Assembly (NCBI GenBank): GCA_014649575.1
Contig: BMTH01000007.1
Coordinates: 186,001 to 250,000, forward strand
Direction: 5' to 3'
DNA from: Streptomyces griseoincarnatus
GTDB taxonomy: Bacteria > Actinomycetota > Actinomycetes > Streptomycetales > Streptomycetaceae
Length of the DNA: 64,000 bases
Made by a program: the position numbers and the translations under genes. Shown here in pieces: positions 23,210 to 33,204 of the stretch; positions within the stretch are counted from its first letter, which is position 1; each line of letters begins with the position of its first letter. Under the pieces are notes generated by a model. It was not told the DNA's origin and made no database searches. It saw only the letters and a program-made list of their open reading frames with translations.

Positions 23210-25078
23210 GTGTCCAGACGACCCGTGCCGTTGCCGGCCGAGCACATACCCCCCGGGACGCCCGAGTGGCGGACCGCCGACGTCCTCCGCTGGCTCGACG
23301 CCGTGCCAGCCCGTTGGGCGCATCCACTGTTCGCCCTCCTCGCGTTGGCCGTCTCCGTCGCCTGGGAGGTGACGGCGGCACCCGTGCCCGCCTGTACGTC
23401 CGCCGAGCCGTGCGGGAGCGACTGGACGGGGCTCGCGGTGGCCGTCGTTCTCGTGCTGTCCCTGTACTGGGTGTGGCGGCAGCCGCGGCTCGCGATCGGT
23501 GGGCTCGCCGTCACCGTGGTCGCGCTCGCCGTCGAGGAGGGCGTCACCGTGTTCGCCCGGCCGTCCGCGCTCGCGTATCTGGTCGCGACTGGGTTCGCCG
23601 TGGCCGGGCTCGTGCACCGGCTGGCCGTCGCCGGACGCCAGCGCGCGCTGGCGTTGGAGGCCGCCGGGTCGGCTGCCCAGCCGCTCCCCGACGCCGCGCG
23701 CACATTCCGCCGGGGACGGATGTCCTTCGTACTGGCTGCCCTCTTCCTCACCGTCGCCGGCTTCGGCGTCCACCAAGCCCTCGGGATCGCCGACGCCTAC
23801 GAGAAGCGCGCCGTCTCCGCCTCCCACCTCTCCGGTGAGGTCACCGCCGTGGACGAGGACGACGGCCTCCTCACCGTCACCGCCGAGGGGCGTACCTACC
23901 GCACCGAGACGGCCTTCCCCGAGGACTTCCCTGTCGACAGCCGCGTCGATCTCGTCGTGGACGGCGACCGGGCGGTGCTGGTCGCGGAGCCGTACGACGC
24001 GTTCGGCTGGGAACTGCTGGTGCTGACCGGCTCGGTGACCGGACTCGCGTTCCTGGTGAACGGCGTCGCCGGGCGTCTCGGCGCGCGGCGGCTGCGGCGC
24101 GGGCCGCTGCCGGTGCTGCACGTGATGGTGCGCGAGGGCGAGGAGGACGGCCGTACCTGGGTGTTCGCGGCCGACGACACGGAGGGCCGCCGGCCCGTGC
24201 TCTGGTTCCATTCGCTGTACGCCGACGACGACGGCGCCGAGGAGGACGAGGACGACCTCGGAACCGGCGACGACGACGGCGACTTCGGCCTGGACAAGGT
24301 CGCGCAGGTGCTGCGCGGTGACGGGCCCGCCCCGCCGCTGCGGGAGGCCGTACTGTACGGCGCCCCGTACACCGGCGCGGAGGTCGCCTTCGTGGCGCGG
24401 GACGACGAGGACGATCCGGAGGTCGCGGTCGAGTGCAGCGTCACCTCGGTGAAACCGGCCGTCCCCCTGTGGAACACGGGCGGTCAGCAGGCGCGCGGGC
24501 GGAAGCACCCCCGGCGGCCGGTCGAGGAGATCGCCGCCGGTCTGACGCCCTCGGCGGAGCCGCGGGTGTGGCGGGCGCACGGCTTCTCGCGAGGGCTCGG
24601 CGCGGGGCTGCTGGTGGTGCAGGGCGGCGGCGTGTGGGCCGCGCTGGAGGACGGGCCGTCCTGGCACTGGCTGATGCTCGCCGTGGCGCTGCCGTGGCTG
24701 GTGACGTCCGTGGCGACCGCGACCACCTGGCGGATCACCGCCGACCGGGACGGACTGTGGGTGCTGACGGCCTGGCGCGTGCGGCGGGTCCCGTGGGACG
24801 TGATGCTGTCCGTGACGCACCGGGAGGACGGCATCGACATCGGCCGCGCCGAGGACGACGCCGTACGGGTCTCCCCCACCGGCTGGGCCTGGCTGGAGCG
24901 GCGCCTGGGCCGTGAGCCGGGCGCGGAACGCGTCGCCGACGAACTCCGCGCCCTTCTCCTGCGCGCGGACCTCCGCCCGACGGACGAGGCCCTCTCCGAC
25001 CGCCAGGGGATGCCGGTGGGCCCGCTTCTGGTCGCCTTGACGGTCCTCTGGGGCGCGGCGGCCCTGCTCCTGCTGTGA
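23210..25078 (+). CDS. large multi-pass membrane protein of unknown function
   Basis: 622 residues. Four to five transmembrane helices in the first 180 residues, one pair near 275-290, and pairs near 465-500 and at the very end (LVALTVLWGAAALLLL). Between them are a beta-rich segment (SGEVTAVDEDDGLLTVTAEG), an acidic loop (DDDGAEEDEDDLGTGDDDGD), and a PH-like segment (WRITADRDGLWVLTAWRVRR). The GTG start lacks a ribosome-binding site but CATAAT ends seven bases before it, suggesting a leaderless message. Convergent with the amidase. Function not known. Confidence 0.78.
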   Translation: MSRRPVPLPAEHIPPGTPEWRTADVLRWLDAVPARWAHPLFALLALAVSVAWEVTAAPVPACTSAEPCGSDWTGLAVAVVLVLSLYWVWRQPRLAIGGLAVTVVALAVEEGVTVFARPSALAYLVATGFAVAGLVHRLAVAGRQRALALEAAGSAAQPLPDAARTFRRGRMSFVLAALFLTVAGFGVHQALGIADAYEKRAVSASHLSGEVTAVDEDDGLLTVTAEGRTYRTETAFPEDFPVDSRVDLVVDGDRAVLVAEPYDAFGWELLVLTGSVTGLAFLVNGVAGRLGARRLRRGPLPVLHVMVREGEEDGRTWVFAADDTEGRRPVLWFHSLYADDDGAEEDEDDLGTGDDDGDFGLDKVAQVLRGDGPAPPLREAVLYGAPYTGAEVAFVARDDEDDPEVAVECSVTSVKPAVPLWNTGGQQARGRKHPRRPVEEIAAGLTPSAEPRVWRAHGFSRGLGAGLLVVQGGGVWAALEDGPSWHWLMLAVALPWLVTSVATATTWRITADRDGLWVLTAWRVRRVPWDVMLSVTHREDGIDIGRAEDDAVRVSPTGWAWLERRLGREPGAERVADELRALLLRADLRPTDEALSDRQGMPVGPLLVALTVLWGAAALLLL

Positions 25079-25086
25079 CCAAGACG

Positions 25087-26526
25087 TCAGGCGTCCTTGA
25101 TGCTCGGGAACGCCTGGTCCGCCTCCAGCTCGAACGCCAGCTCCAGCAGTGTGCGTTCGGCGCCGGGACGGCCGGAGAACATCACGCCGACCGGCAGGCC
25201 GTCCGGCGTCGTGGACGCGGCGGGCAGGGAGATCGACGGGGTGCCGACGACGTTGTTGACCGGGGTGAACGCCACGTAGGCCAGGATGCGTTCGACCAGC
25301 GTGGCGTACGGGACGGACGGGCTGAGGTGGCCCAGCGGCGGGGTGGTGTGGGCCAGCACCGGGGACAGGATGACGTCCTGGCCACGGAACGCCGCCGCGT
25401 ACGCCTCCCGGGTCCTCCGCAGCCGCCGCAGCACCCCGGGCGTACGGCTCCAGTTGGCGACGTAGGTGGCGCGCAGGCCGCGGCTCAGACCGTCCATGCG
25501 GTGACGGTCGAACTCCGCGCCCATGGTGCGTCCCGTGGCGCCGATGAGGAACGACAGCAGGCCCCAGTAGGTGAGGAAGTCCTCGGTGAAGCGGGGGTCG
25601 ATGGCCAGTTCGACGGGGGTCACCGTGTGGCCCAGCCCCTCCAGCCGCCGGGCCGTGTCGGTGACGGCCGCGCGGGTGGCGTCGTCGGTGCGGGCGCCGT
25701 TCGGGGAGTCGACGAGGAGCCCGATCCGCAGCCGGCGGTCCGCGGGGCCCTCGACGAGCCCGAGGGAGGGCAGCTTCGGGTTGCGGTGATGCAGCTCCGC
25801 CGCCGCGAGGAACGCCGCGCTGTCCCGCACCGTGCGGCTCACGACGCCGTCGGCCACGATGTCGATGGGCAGTTGGCGGCCCTGCGCGTTCGGCACGGTC
25901 CGGCCGCGGGTCGGCTTGAGGCCGACGAGCCCGCAGGCGGCGGCCGGGATGCGGATGGAGCCGCCGCCGTCGTTGGCGTGCGCGACGGGCACGGCGCCTG
26001 CGGCCACCAGGGCCGCGCTGCCGCCGGACGAACCGCCCGCCGAGTGACCGGTGTTCCACGGGTTGCGGACCGGCGGGCCCTCCTCGAACTCCGTGGTGGG
26101 GCTGAAGCCGAACTCGGGCAGCCGCGTCTTGCCGAGCACCGTGACGCCCGTGCTCAGCAGCTGACGGGTGAACGCGGCGTGCCGGCGGGCCGGGCGCGGC
26201 ACGAACGCGGCGCTGCCGTGGCCCGTGGGCAGCCCCGCGAAGTCGGTGTTGTCCTTCACGAAGGTCGGCACCCCGGCGAACGCACCGCCGTCGGAGGCGT
26301 GATGGGCCGGGACGTCGAGGTGCACCTGCACGGCGTCCAGCCGGGTGTCGGCGTCCCGGACCCGGGCCGCCGCGTCCCGAGCCACCTCGGCGGCACTCAC
26401 CTCGCCCCGCCGGATCGCCGCGGCGAGGCCCACCGCGTCCAGGTCGCCCAGGGCGTCGTCACGGAAGACGTGGACCCTGGTCCGCGCCTGCTCGCGTCCC
26501 TGGCTCTGTTCCTCGGAAGTCGTCAC
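25087..26526 (-). CDS. amidase (amidase signature family)
   Basis: 479 residues. The Ser-cisSer-Lys triad elements are visible: FVKDNTD (Lys near residue 90), GHSAGGSSGGSAALVAAGAV (Gly/Ser-rich signature) and DGGGSIRIPAAACGLVGLKP (nucleophilic Ser). This matches GatA/AmdS-type amidases that hydrolyse small or aryl amides; without gatB/gatC neighbours it is not the tRNA amidotransferase. Cytosolic; substrate unknown. ATG start. Confidence 0.88.
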   Translation of the reverse strand: MTTSEEQSQGREQARTRVHVFRDDALGDLDAVGLAAAIRRGEVSAAEVARDAAARVRDADTRLDAVQVHLDVPAHHASDGGAFAGVPTFVKDNTDFAGLPTGHGSAAFVPRPARRHAAFTRQLLSTGVTVLGKTRLPEFGFSPTTEFEEGPPVRNPWNTGHSAGGSSGGSAALVAAGAVPVAHANDGGGSIRIPAAACGLVGLKPTRGRTVPNAQGRQLPIDIVADGVVSRTVRDSAAFLAAAELHHRNPKLPSLGLVEGPADRRLRIGLLVDSPNGARTDDATRAAVTDTARRLEGLGHTVTPVELAIDPRFTEDFLTYWGLLSFLIGATGRTMGAEFDRHRMDGLSRGLRATYVANWSRTPGVLRRLRRTREAYAAAFRGQDVILSPVLAHTTPPLGHLSPSVPYATLVERILAYVAFTPVNNVVGTPSISLPAASTTPDGLPVGVMFSGRPGAERTLLELAFELEADQAFPSIKDA

Positions 26527-26614
26527 CGTCGGCTCCGCCCTGCGCGCGTGAATGCTGGCCCGCCCATCATTGCTTACCGACGGGTAACACGCGAGAGGCC
26601 GGCGACGGCCGCGC

Positions 26615-26809
26615 TCAGAAGTTGAGGCTGCCGATCATCCCCGCGATGTTGTTGGTGACTTCGTTGATCGTGGGCGCGATCGTCGACGAGGCCAGGTAGA
26701 AGCCGAGCAGCATGCACACGATCGCGTGCCCTGCCTTCAGACCCGACTTCTTGACCAGCAGGAAGACGACGATCGCCAGCAGCACCACCGCCGAAATCGA
26801 GAGTGCCAC
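26615..26809 (-). CDS. tiny two-helix membrane protein
   Basis: 64 residues, about two membrane segments (ALSISAVVLLAIVVFLLVKK and HAIVCMLLGFYLASSTIAPT) with a Lys/Gly loop and a short amphipathic tail. GTG start preceded by GGAGG at good spacing. Small proteins of this kind are conserved in streptomycetes; function unknown. A run of nine G residues lies 32 bases upstream of the start. Confidence 0.8.
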   Translation of the reverse strand: MALSISAVVLLAIVVFLLVKKSGLKAGHAIVCMLLGFYLASSTIAPTINEVTNNIAGMIGSLNF

Positions 26810-26988
26810 GGCGGCTCACCTCCAAGGATCCCAGGGGCGCGGGGGGGGGCAGGAATATGGGGGCAGTACGTCCACACAGCAGGCAGCAGGTTCCTACCCA
26901 CTATGTGCTAACGATCATAACTATCCGTACGTGCGCATCGATCGGCGCACAGCCGCACAAGGGGGCGCATGGCCAATATGGTCAAGGC

Positions 26989-29127
26989 ATGACGACCGAG
27001 ACGGACTCCTTCCCCCGGCGGCACGCCCGCACCCTCCGCTTCACCCTCGGCGCGCCGCGTTCCTTCAGCGTGGCGCCCGACGGCTCACGTGTCGTGTTCC
27101 TCCGCTCAGGTTCCGGCACGGACCGGGCCAACGCCCTCTGGGTGCTCGACACGGACGGGGGCGGGGAGCGCGTGGCCGCCGACCCGCGCGCCCTCCTGGG
27201 CGGCGCGTCGGAGCAGCTCTCCGCCGAGGAGCGCGCGCGGCGCGAACGCAGCCGTGAGGGAGGCGCCGGCATCGTCGGCTACGCCACCGACGCGGCGGTG
27301 GAGTTGGCGGCTTTCGCCTTGTCAGGGCGGCTTTTCACGGCCGAGCTGCGGGCCGGCACGGCACGTGAACTGCCCACGCCGGGAGCGGTGATCGACCCCC
27401 GTCCGTCGCCCGACGGGCGCCATGTCGCGTACGTCGCGCGGGGCGCCCTGCGGGTCGTGTCGGCGGAGGGAGCGGACGACCGCGCGCTCACCACCCCCGA
27501 GGCGGAGGAGGTGACCTACGGTCTGGCCGAGTTCGTCGCTGCCGAGGAGATGAGCCGTTCGCGGGGCTTCTGGTGGTCCCCGGAGTCGGACCGGCTGCTG
27601 GTGGCGCGGGTGGACGACACGCCGGTGCGGCAGTGGTGGATCTCCGACCCGGCCCACCCCGACCGTGAACCGCACCGCGTCCGCTACCCGGCGGCCGGCA
27701 CCCCGAACGCGGACGTACGGCTGTTCGTCGTGGACCTGGAGGGGACGCGCACGGAGGTCTCCTGGGACCGGGCGCGCTACCCGTATCTGGCACGAGTGCA
27801 CTGGTCAGCGGCGGGTGCCCCGCTGCTGCTCGTACAGGCGCGCGACCAGCGGGCGCAGCTGATCCTGGCCGTCGACCCGGACACGGGGGCGACGCGGATG
27901 GTGCACGCCGACGAAGATCCGGAATGGCTGGAACTTTTCCCCGGTGTGCCCTGCTGGAGCCCTTCGGGGCAGCTCGTGCGGATCGCCGACGAGGGGGGCG
28001 CCCGGCGCCTCGCCGTAGGTGAACGTCCGCTCACAGGACCGCAGTTGCACATCCGTGCGGTGCTCGACGTCTCGGACGACGACGTGCTGGTCTCGGCGTC
28101 GGCGGGCACGGAGGCGGCCGCTCCGGAAATCGGCGAGGTCCATGTCTACCGGGTGAACGAACTGGGCGTGGAGCGGGTCTCGGAGGAACCCGGCGTGCAC
28201 ACCGCGGTGCGCTCCGGAGGGGTCACGGTGCTCGTCTCGGCGACCCTGGATCGGCCAGGTTCTCGGGTCCGGGTGCTCCGTGACGGGAAACAGACGGCGA
28301 CTGTCCCCAGTCACGCCGAAGACCCCGGTTTGTCCCCCCGTGTGACGCTGACACAGGGGGGCGCACGCCGCATCCCGTGCGCCGTGCTTATGCCTCGGGA
28401 CTACGCCGGTGACACCCCTCTGCCGGTGCTCATGGACCCCTACGGCGGTCCGCACGGCCAGCGGGTCGCGGCCGCCCACAACCCGCACCTGACCTCCCAG
28501 TGGTTCGCCGACCAGGGCTTCGCCGTGGTCGTCGCCGACGGGCGCGGCACCCCGGGACACTCCCCCGCCTGGGAGAAGTCCGTCAAGGACGACATCGCCG
28601 CCGTCGTCCTCCAGGACCAGGTCGACGCGCTCCAGGCGCTGGCCGGGGACTTCCCGCTGGACCTGGACCGGGTCGCGATCCGCGGCTGGTCCTTCGGCGG
28701 CTACCTGGCCGCCCTCGCCGTCCTGCGCCGCCCCGACGTGTTCCACGCGGCCGTGGTCGGCGCCCCGGTCACCGACCTGCGCCTGTACGACACCCACTAC
28801 CAGGAGCGCTACCTCGGGCACCCGGACGAGCAGCCGGAGGTCTACCGCCGCAACTCGCTGACCGACGACGCCGGCCTGGTCGACGCGGCCGAGCCGCACC
28901 GGCCCATGATGATCGTCCACGGCCTCGCCGACGACAACGTGGTGGTCGCCCACTCCCTGCGGCTGTCCTCCGCGCTGCTCGCGGCCGGCCGCCCGCACGA
29001 GGTGCTGCCGCTGTCCGGCGTCACGCACATGACCCCGCAGGAGGAGGTCGCGGAGAACCTGCTCCGCCTCCAGCTCGGCTTCCTCAGGCGCGCCCTGTCC
29101 CTCCCGGACACATCCGCCACGTGTTAA
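26989..29127 (+). CDS. prolyl oligopeptidase-family (DPP4-like, S9) peptidase
   Basis: 712 residues. An N-terminal beta-propeller (WD40-like repeats such as FSVAPDGSRVVFLRSG and IDPRPSPDGRHVAYVARG) with the DPP4-type Glu motif in FVAAEEMSRSRGFWW is followed by an alpha/beta-hydrolase domain: nucleophile GWSFGGYLAA, acid in HGLADDNVV, and histidine in SGVTHMTP. The enzyme cleaves N-terminal dipeptides, often X-Pro, in the cytosol. Its position next to two oligopeptide importers suggests it degrades imported peptides. The ATG has AAGG close upstream. Confidence 0.9.
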   Translation: MTTETDSFPRRHARTLRFTLGAPRSFSVAPDGSRVVFLRSGSGTDRANALWVLDTDGGGERVAADPRALLGGASEQLSAEERARRERSREGGAGIVGYATDAAVELAAFALSGRLFTAELRAGTARELPTPGAVIDPRPSPDGRHVAYVARGALRVVSAEGADDRALTTPEAEEVTYGLAEFVAAEEMSRSRGFWWSPESDRLLVARVDDTPVRQWWISDPAHPDREPHRVRYPAAGTPNADVRLFVVDLEGTRTEVSWDRARYPYLARVHWSAAGAPLLLVQARDQRAQLILAVDPDTGATRMVHADEDPEWLELFPGVPCWSPSGQLVRIADEGGARRLAVGERPLTGPQLHIRAVLDVSDDDVLVSASAGTEAAAPEIGEVHVYRVNELGVERVSEEPGVHTAVRSGGVTVLVSATLDRPGSRVRVLRDGKQTATVPSHAEDPGLSPRVTLTQGGARRIPCAVLMPRDYAGDTPLPVLMDPYGGPHGQRVAAAHNPHLTSQWFADQGFAVVVADGRGTPGHSPAWEKSVKDDIAAVVLQDQVDALQALAGDFPLDLDRVAIRGWSFGGYLAALAVLRRPDVFHAAVVGAPVTDLRLYDTHYQERYLGHPDEQPEVYRRNSLTDDAGLVDAAEPHRPMMIVHGLADDNVVVAHSLRLSSALLAAGRPHEVLPLSGVTHMTPQEEVAENLLRLQLGFLRRALSLPDTSATC

Positions 29128-29208
29128 CACCGGGGCAACTCGACGGAAGCGGTACCGATATACGGACAGGGAACGCTGGTCAGCGTACGGCCGTGCGGGT
29201 GCCGTGAG

Positions 29209-29240
29209 CGGGCCGGGGTGCGCCATGTCACCCCGGCCCG
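29209..29240. terminator. bidirectional stem-loop between peptidase and ABC operon
   Basis: A 12-bp stem (CGGGCCGGGGTG at 29209-29220 with 29229-29240) separates the convergent peptidase gene and the end of the oligopeptide ABC operon. Confidence 0.8.
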
Positions 29241-29308
29241 TACCCCGTTCAGCACCGACGCGCCCTCACCGAGGGCCGTCCTCCGTCGGCACCACGCGCC
29301 CCGGCGCG

Positions 29309-30323
<1,015 letters not shown>

Positions 30324-30331
<8 letters not shown>

Positions 30332-31298
30332 CCAGGCACTCCCTCCAGAAGTGGCAGGCGCTCCCGCGCGTGCCGGAGACCTCGTACAGCGGCGGATCGT
30401 CGGTCGTGCACACGTCCCGGGCCAGCGGGCAGCGCGGGTGGAACGGGCAGCCGGGCGGGATGCGGGTGAGGTTGGGCGGCAGGCCCTTGATGGCGTACAG
30501 CTCCCGCCCCTTGTGGTCCAGGCGCGGAATGGAGTCCAGCAGGCCCCGGGTGTACGGGTGCGCGGGGGCCTTGTAGATCTCGTGCACCGGCGCCGACTCC
30601 ACGATCCGGCCCGCGTACATCACCGCGATGCGGTCGGCGACGTCGGCGACCACGCCCAGGTCGTGGGTGATGAGGATGAGCCCCATCCGGTACTCCCGCT
30701 GGAGCTCCGCCAGCAGCTCCATCACCTGGGCCTGGACGGTGACGTCGAGGGCGGTGGTCGGCTCGTCGGCGATGATCAGCGCCGGCTCCAGGGCGATCGC
30801 CATCGCGATCATGATGCGCTGGCGCATGCCGCCGGAGAACTGGTGCGGGTACTGCCGCACCCGCTCCCGCGCGGCCGGGATGCGCACCCGGTCCATCAGC
30901 TCGACCGCCTTGGCGCGCGCGTCCTTGCGGGACATGCCCCGGTGCACGGTGAACATCTCGGCGAGCTGGTCGCCCACGGTGAGCACCGGGTTCAGCGCGG
31001 ACAGCGCGTCCTGGAAGATCATCGCCATCTCGGCGCCCCGGATCCGCCGGCGCTCCTCCTCCTTGAGCTTCAGCAGGTCCCGGCCCTGGAAGACCACCTC
31101 CCCGCCGGTGATCCGGCCGGGCGGGGTGTCGAGGATGCCCATGACCGCCTGCGCGGTCACCGACTTGCCGGAGCCGGACTCGCCCAGCACGGCCAGGGTC
31201 TCCCCCTCGTCGACGCCGTAGGTGACCCCGTTGACCGCCTTCGCCACACCGTCCCGGGTCCGGAACTCCACGTGCAGGTCGCGCACTTCGAGCAGCAC
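30324..31298 (-). CDS. oligopeptide ABC transporter ATPase (OppD type)
   Basis: 324 residues. Walker A GESGSGKS, signature FSGGMRQR, Walker B LIIADEPTTALD, and the oligopeptide extension with GCPFHPRCPLARDVC. FSGGMRQR versus FSGGQRQR distinguishes the D from the F partner. GTG start with GAGG upstream, six bases after the permease gene ends. Works as a heterodimer with the downstream ATPase to power peptide uptake. Confidence 0.93.
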
Positions 31299-31304
31299 CG
31301 CGGC

Positions 31305-32282
31305 TCACCTCAGCTTCGGGTCGAGGGCGTCGCGCACCGCGTCGCCGAGCATGATGAACGCCAGGACCGTGATCGCCAGCGCCCCGGCGGGCCACAGCAG
31401 CGCGTGCGGGGCGTTGCGGATGTAGGGCGAGGCCGCGGAGATGTCGATGCCCCAGGACACGCTGGGCGGCTTCAGCCCGACCCCGAGGTACGACAGGGTC
31501 GCCTCCAGCGCGATGTACGTGCCCAGGGCGATGGTCGCGACGACGATGACCGGGGCGACCGCGTTGGGCGCGATGTGCCGCAGCAGCAGCCGGGAGTTGG
31601 AGGCGCCGAGGGCCCGCGCGGCCTGCACGTAGTCGTTCTGCTTGGCGGTGATGACGGCGCCGCGGGCGATGCGGGAGATCTGCGGCCAGCCGAGCAGCAC
31701 GATGAAGCCGATGACGGGCCAGACGGTGTTGCTGGTGATGACGGAGAGCAGCACCAGACCGCCGAGGACGACCGGGATGGCGAAGAAGACGTCGGTGATC
31801 CGGGACAGGACCGAGTCGGAGATCCCGCCGAAGAACCCGGCGAGCGCGCCGAGCACGCTGCCGAGGACGGCGACCCCGAGGGTGGCGAGCACGCCGACCG
31901 CGACGGAGGTGCGGGCCCCGTAGACGGTGCGGGTGTACACGTCGCAGCCCTGCCCGTCGAACCCGAAGGGGTGGCCCGGCTGGGAGCCCTCCTGCGCCTT
32001 GGACAGGTCGCACTTCAGGGGGGAGCCGGAGGTGATCGCCGACGGCCACAGGGAGATGAAGACCAGGAACAGGATGACCAGCGCGGAGACGATGAACACG
32101 GGGTTGCGGCGCAGGTCCCGCCAGGCGTCCGACCACAGCGAGCGCGGCCGGTCCTCCGGCCCTGCGCCGTCCGGCCCCGGCCGCTTCTCCAGCGTCTCGG
32201 CCTCGTCGACGCCCAGGTCCATGGCGCCGCCCATGCTGGTGCCGGCGATGACGGCCTCGGGTTCCTCGTGACGGTCAGACAT
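31305..32282 (-). CDS. oligopeptide ABC transporter permease (OppC type)
   Basis: 325 residues; a long soluble N-terminus (about 60 residues) precedes the first membrane helix (PVFIVSALVILFLVFISLW), then the DppC-type core of five more helices. The EAA loop is AARALGASNSRLLLRHIAPN near residue 225. This N-terminal extension is typical of OppC. The ATG overlaps the end of the upstream permease by eight bases. Confidence 0.92.
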   Translation of the reverse strand: MSDRHEEPEAVIAGTSMGGAMDLGVDEAETLEKRPGPDGAGPEDRPRSLWSDAWRDLRRNPVFIVSALVILFLVFISLWPSAITSGSPLKCDLSKAQEGSQPGHPFGFDGQGCDVYTRTVYGARTSVAVGVLATLGVAVLGSVLGALAGFFGGISDSVLSRITDVFFAIPVVLGGLVLLSVITSNTVWPVIGFIVLLGWPQISRIARGAVITAKQNDYVQAARALGASNSRLLLRHIAPNAVAPVIVVATIALGTYIALEATLSYLGVGLKPPSVSWGIDISAASPYIRNAPHALLWPAGALAITVLAFIMLGDAVRDALDPKLR

Positions 32283-33198
32283 AGCGGATCCTCGGGTCGA
32301 GTACGGCGTACAGGAGGTCGACGACGAGGTTGGCGACGAGGAAGACCAGCACCAGCACGGTGACGAAACCGACCACCGTCTGCGTGTTCTGCCGCAGGAT
32401 GCCCTGGTAGAGCTGGTAGCCGACGCCGTGGATGTTGAAGATCCGCTCGGTGACGATCGCCCCGCCCATCAGGAAGCCGATGTCGGCGCCGATGAACGTC
32501 ACCACGGGGATCAGGGAGTTGCGCAGCAGGTGCCGGACGACGACCCGGCGCCGGGGCAGGCCCTTGGCGACGGCGGTGCGGACGTAGTCGGAGCGGCGGT
32601 TCTCCGCGATGGAGGTGCGGGTCAGCCGGGTGACGTAGGCGAGGGAGACCGAGGCGAGCACCAGGCCGGGCAGGATCAGCTCGTCGAAGGGCGCGTCGGA
32701 GGACACCGAGGGCCGGATCCAGCCCCACTTCACGCCGAGCAGCAGCTGGAGCAGCAGACCGGTGACGAAGGTGGGCACGGAGATGACGACGAGGGTCAGC
32801 AGCAGCACCCCGGTGTCCACCGGCCGGCCCCGGCGCAGCCCGGTGACCACGCCGAGAGTGACACCGATGACGATCTCGAAGAGGATCGCGATCAGGGTGA
32901 GCCGGATGGTGACGGGGAACGCCGTCGCCATCAGCTCGGTGACCTCCTGGCCGTTGAAGGCCGTGCCGAAGTCGCCGGTGAAGACGTTCCCCATGTACGT
33001 CAGGTATTGCTGCCAGACCGGCTTGTCGAGGCCGAACTCCTGCTCCAGACGGGCCGCCGTCGCCGGGTCGCACTGCCGCTCCCCGCACAGTCCCGCGATG
33101 GGGTCGCCCATCACGTTGACCATGAGGAAGATCAGCAGCGTGGCCCCGATGAAGACGGGGATCATCTGGAGCAGTCGCCGGACGACGTAGCGCCCCAT
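32275..33198 (-). CDS. oligopeptide ABC transporter permease (OppB type)
   Basis: 307 residues with six helices; the start RYVVRRLLQMIPVFIGATLL is diagnostic of OppB/DppB. EAA loop: RTAVAKGLPRRRVVVRHLLR. A Cys pair in LCGERQCDPATAARLEQEFG lies in the first external loop, as in other actinobacterial DppB proteins. ATG start six bases after the lipoprotein gene ends, so no gap regulates the step. Confidence 0.92.
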   Translation of the reverse strand: MGRYVVRRLLQMIPVFIGATLLIFLMVNVMGDPIAGLCGERQCDPATAARLEQEFGLDKPVWQQYLTYMGNVFTGDFGTAFNGQEVTELMATAFPVTIRLTLIAILFEIVIGVTLGVVTGLRRGRPVDTGVLLLTLVVISVPTFVTGLLLQLLLGVKWGWIRPSVSSDAPFDELILPGLVLASVSLAYVTRLTRTSIAENRRSDYVRTAVAKGLPRRRVVVRHLLRNSLIPVVTFIGADIGFLMGGAIVTERIFNIHGVGYQLYQGILRQNTQTVVGFVTVLVLVFLVANLVVDLLYAVLDPRIRYV

Positions 33199-33204
33199 CG
33201 CGGA

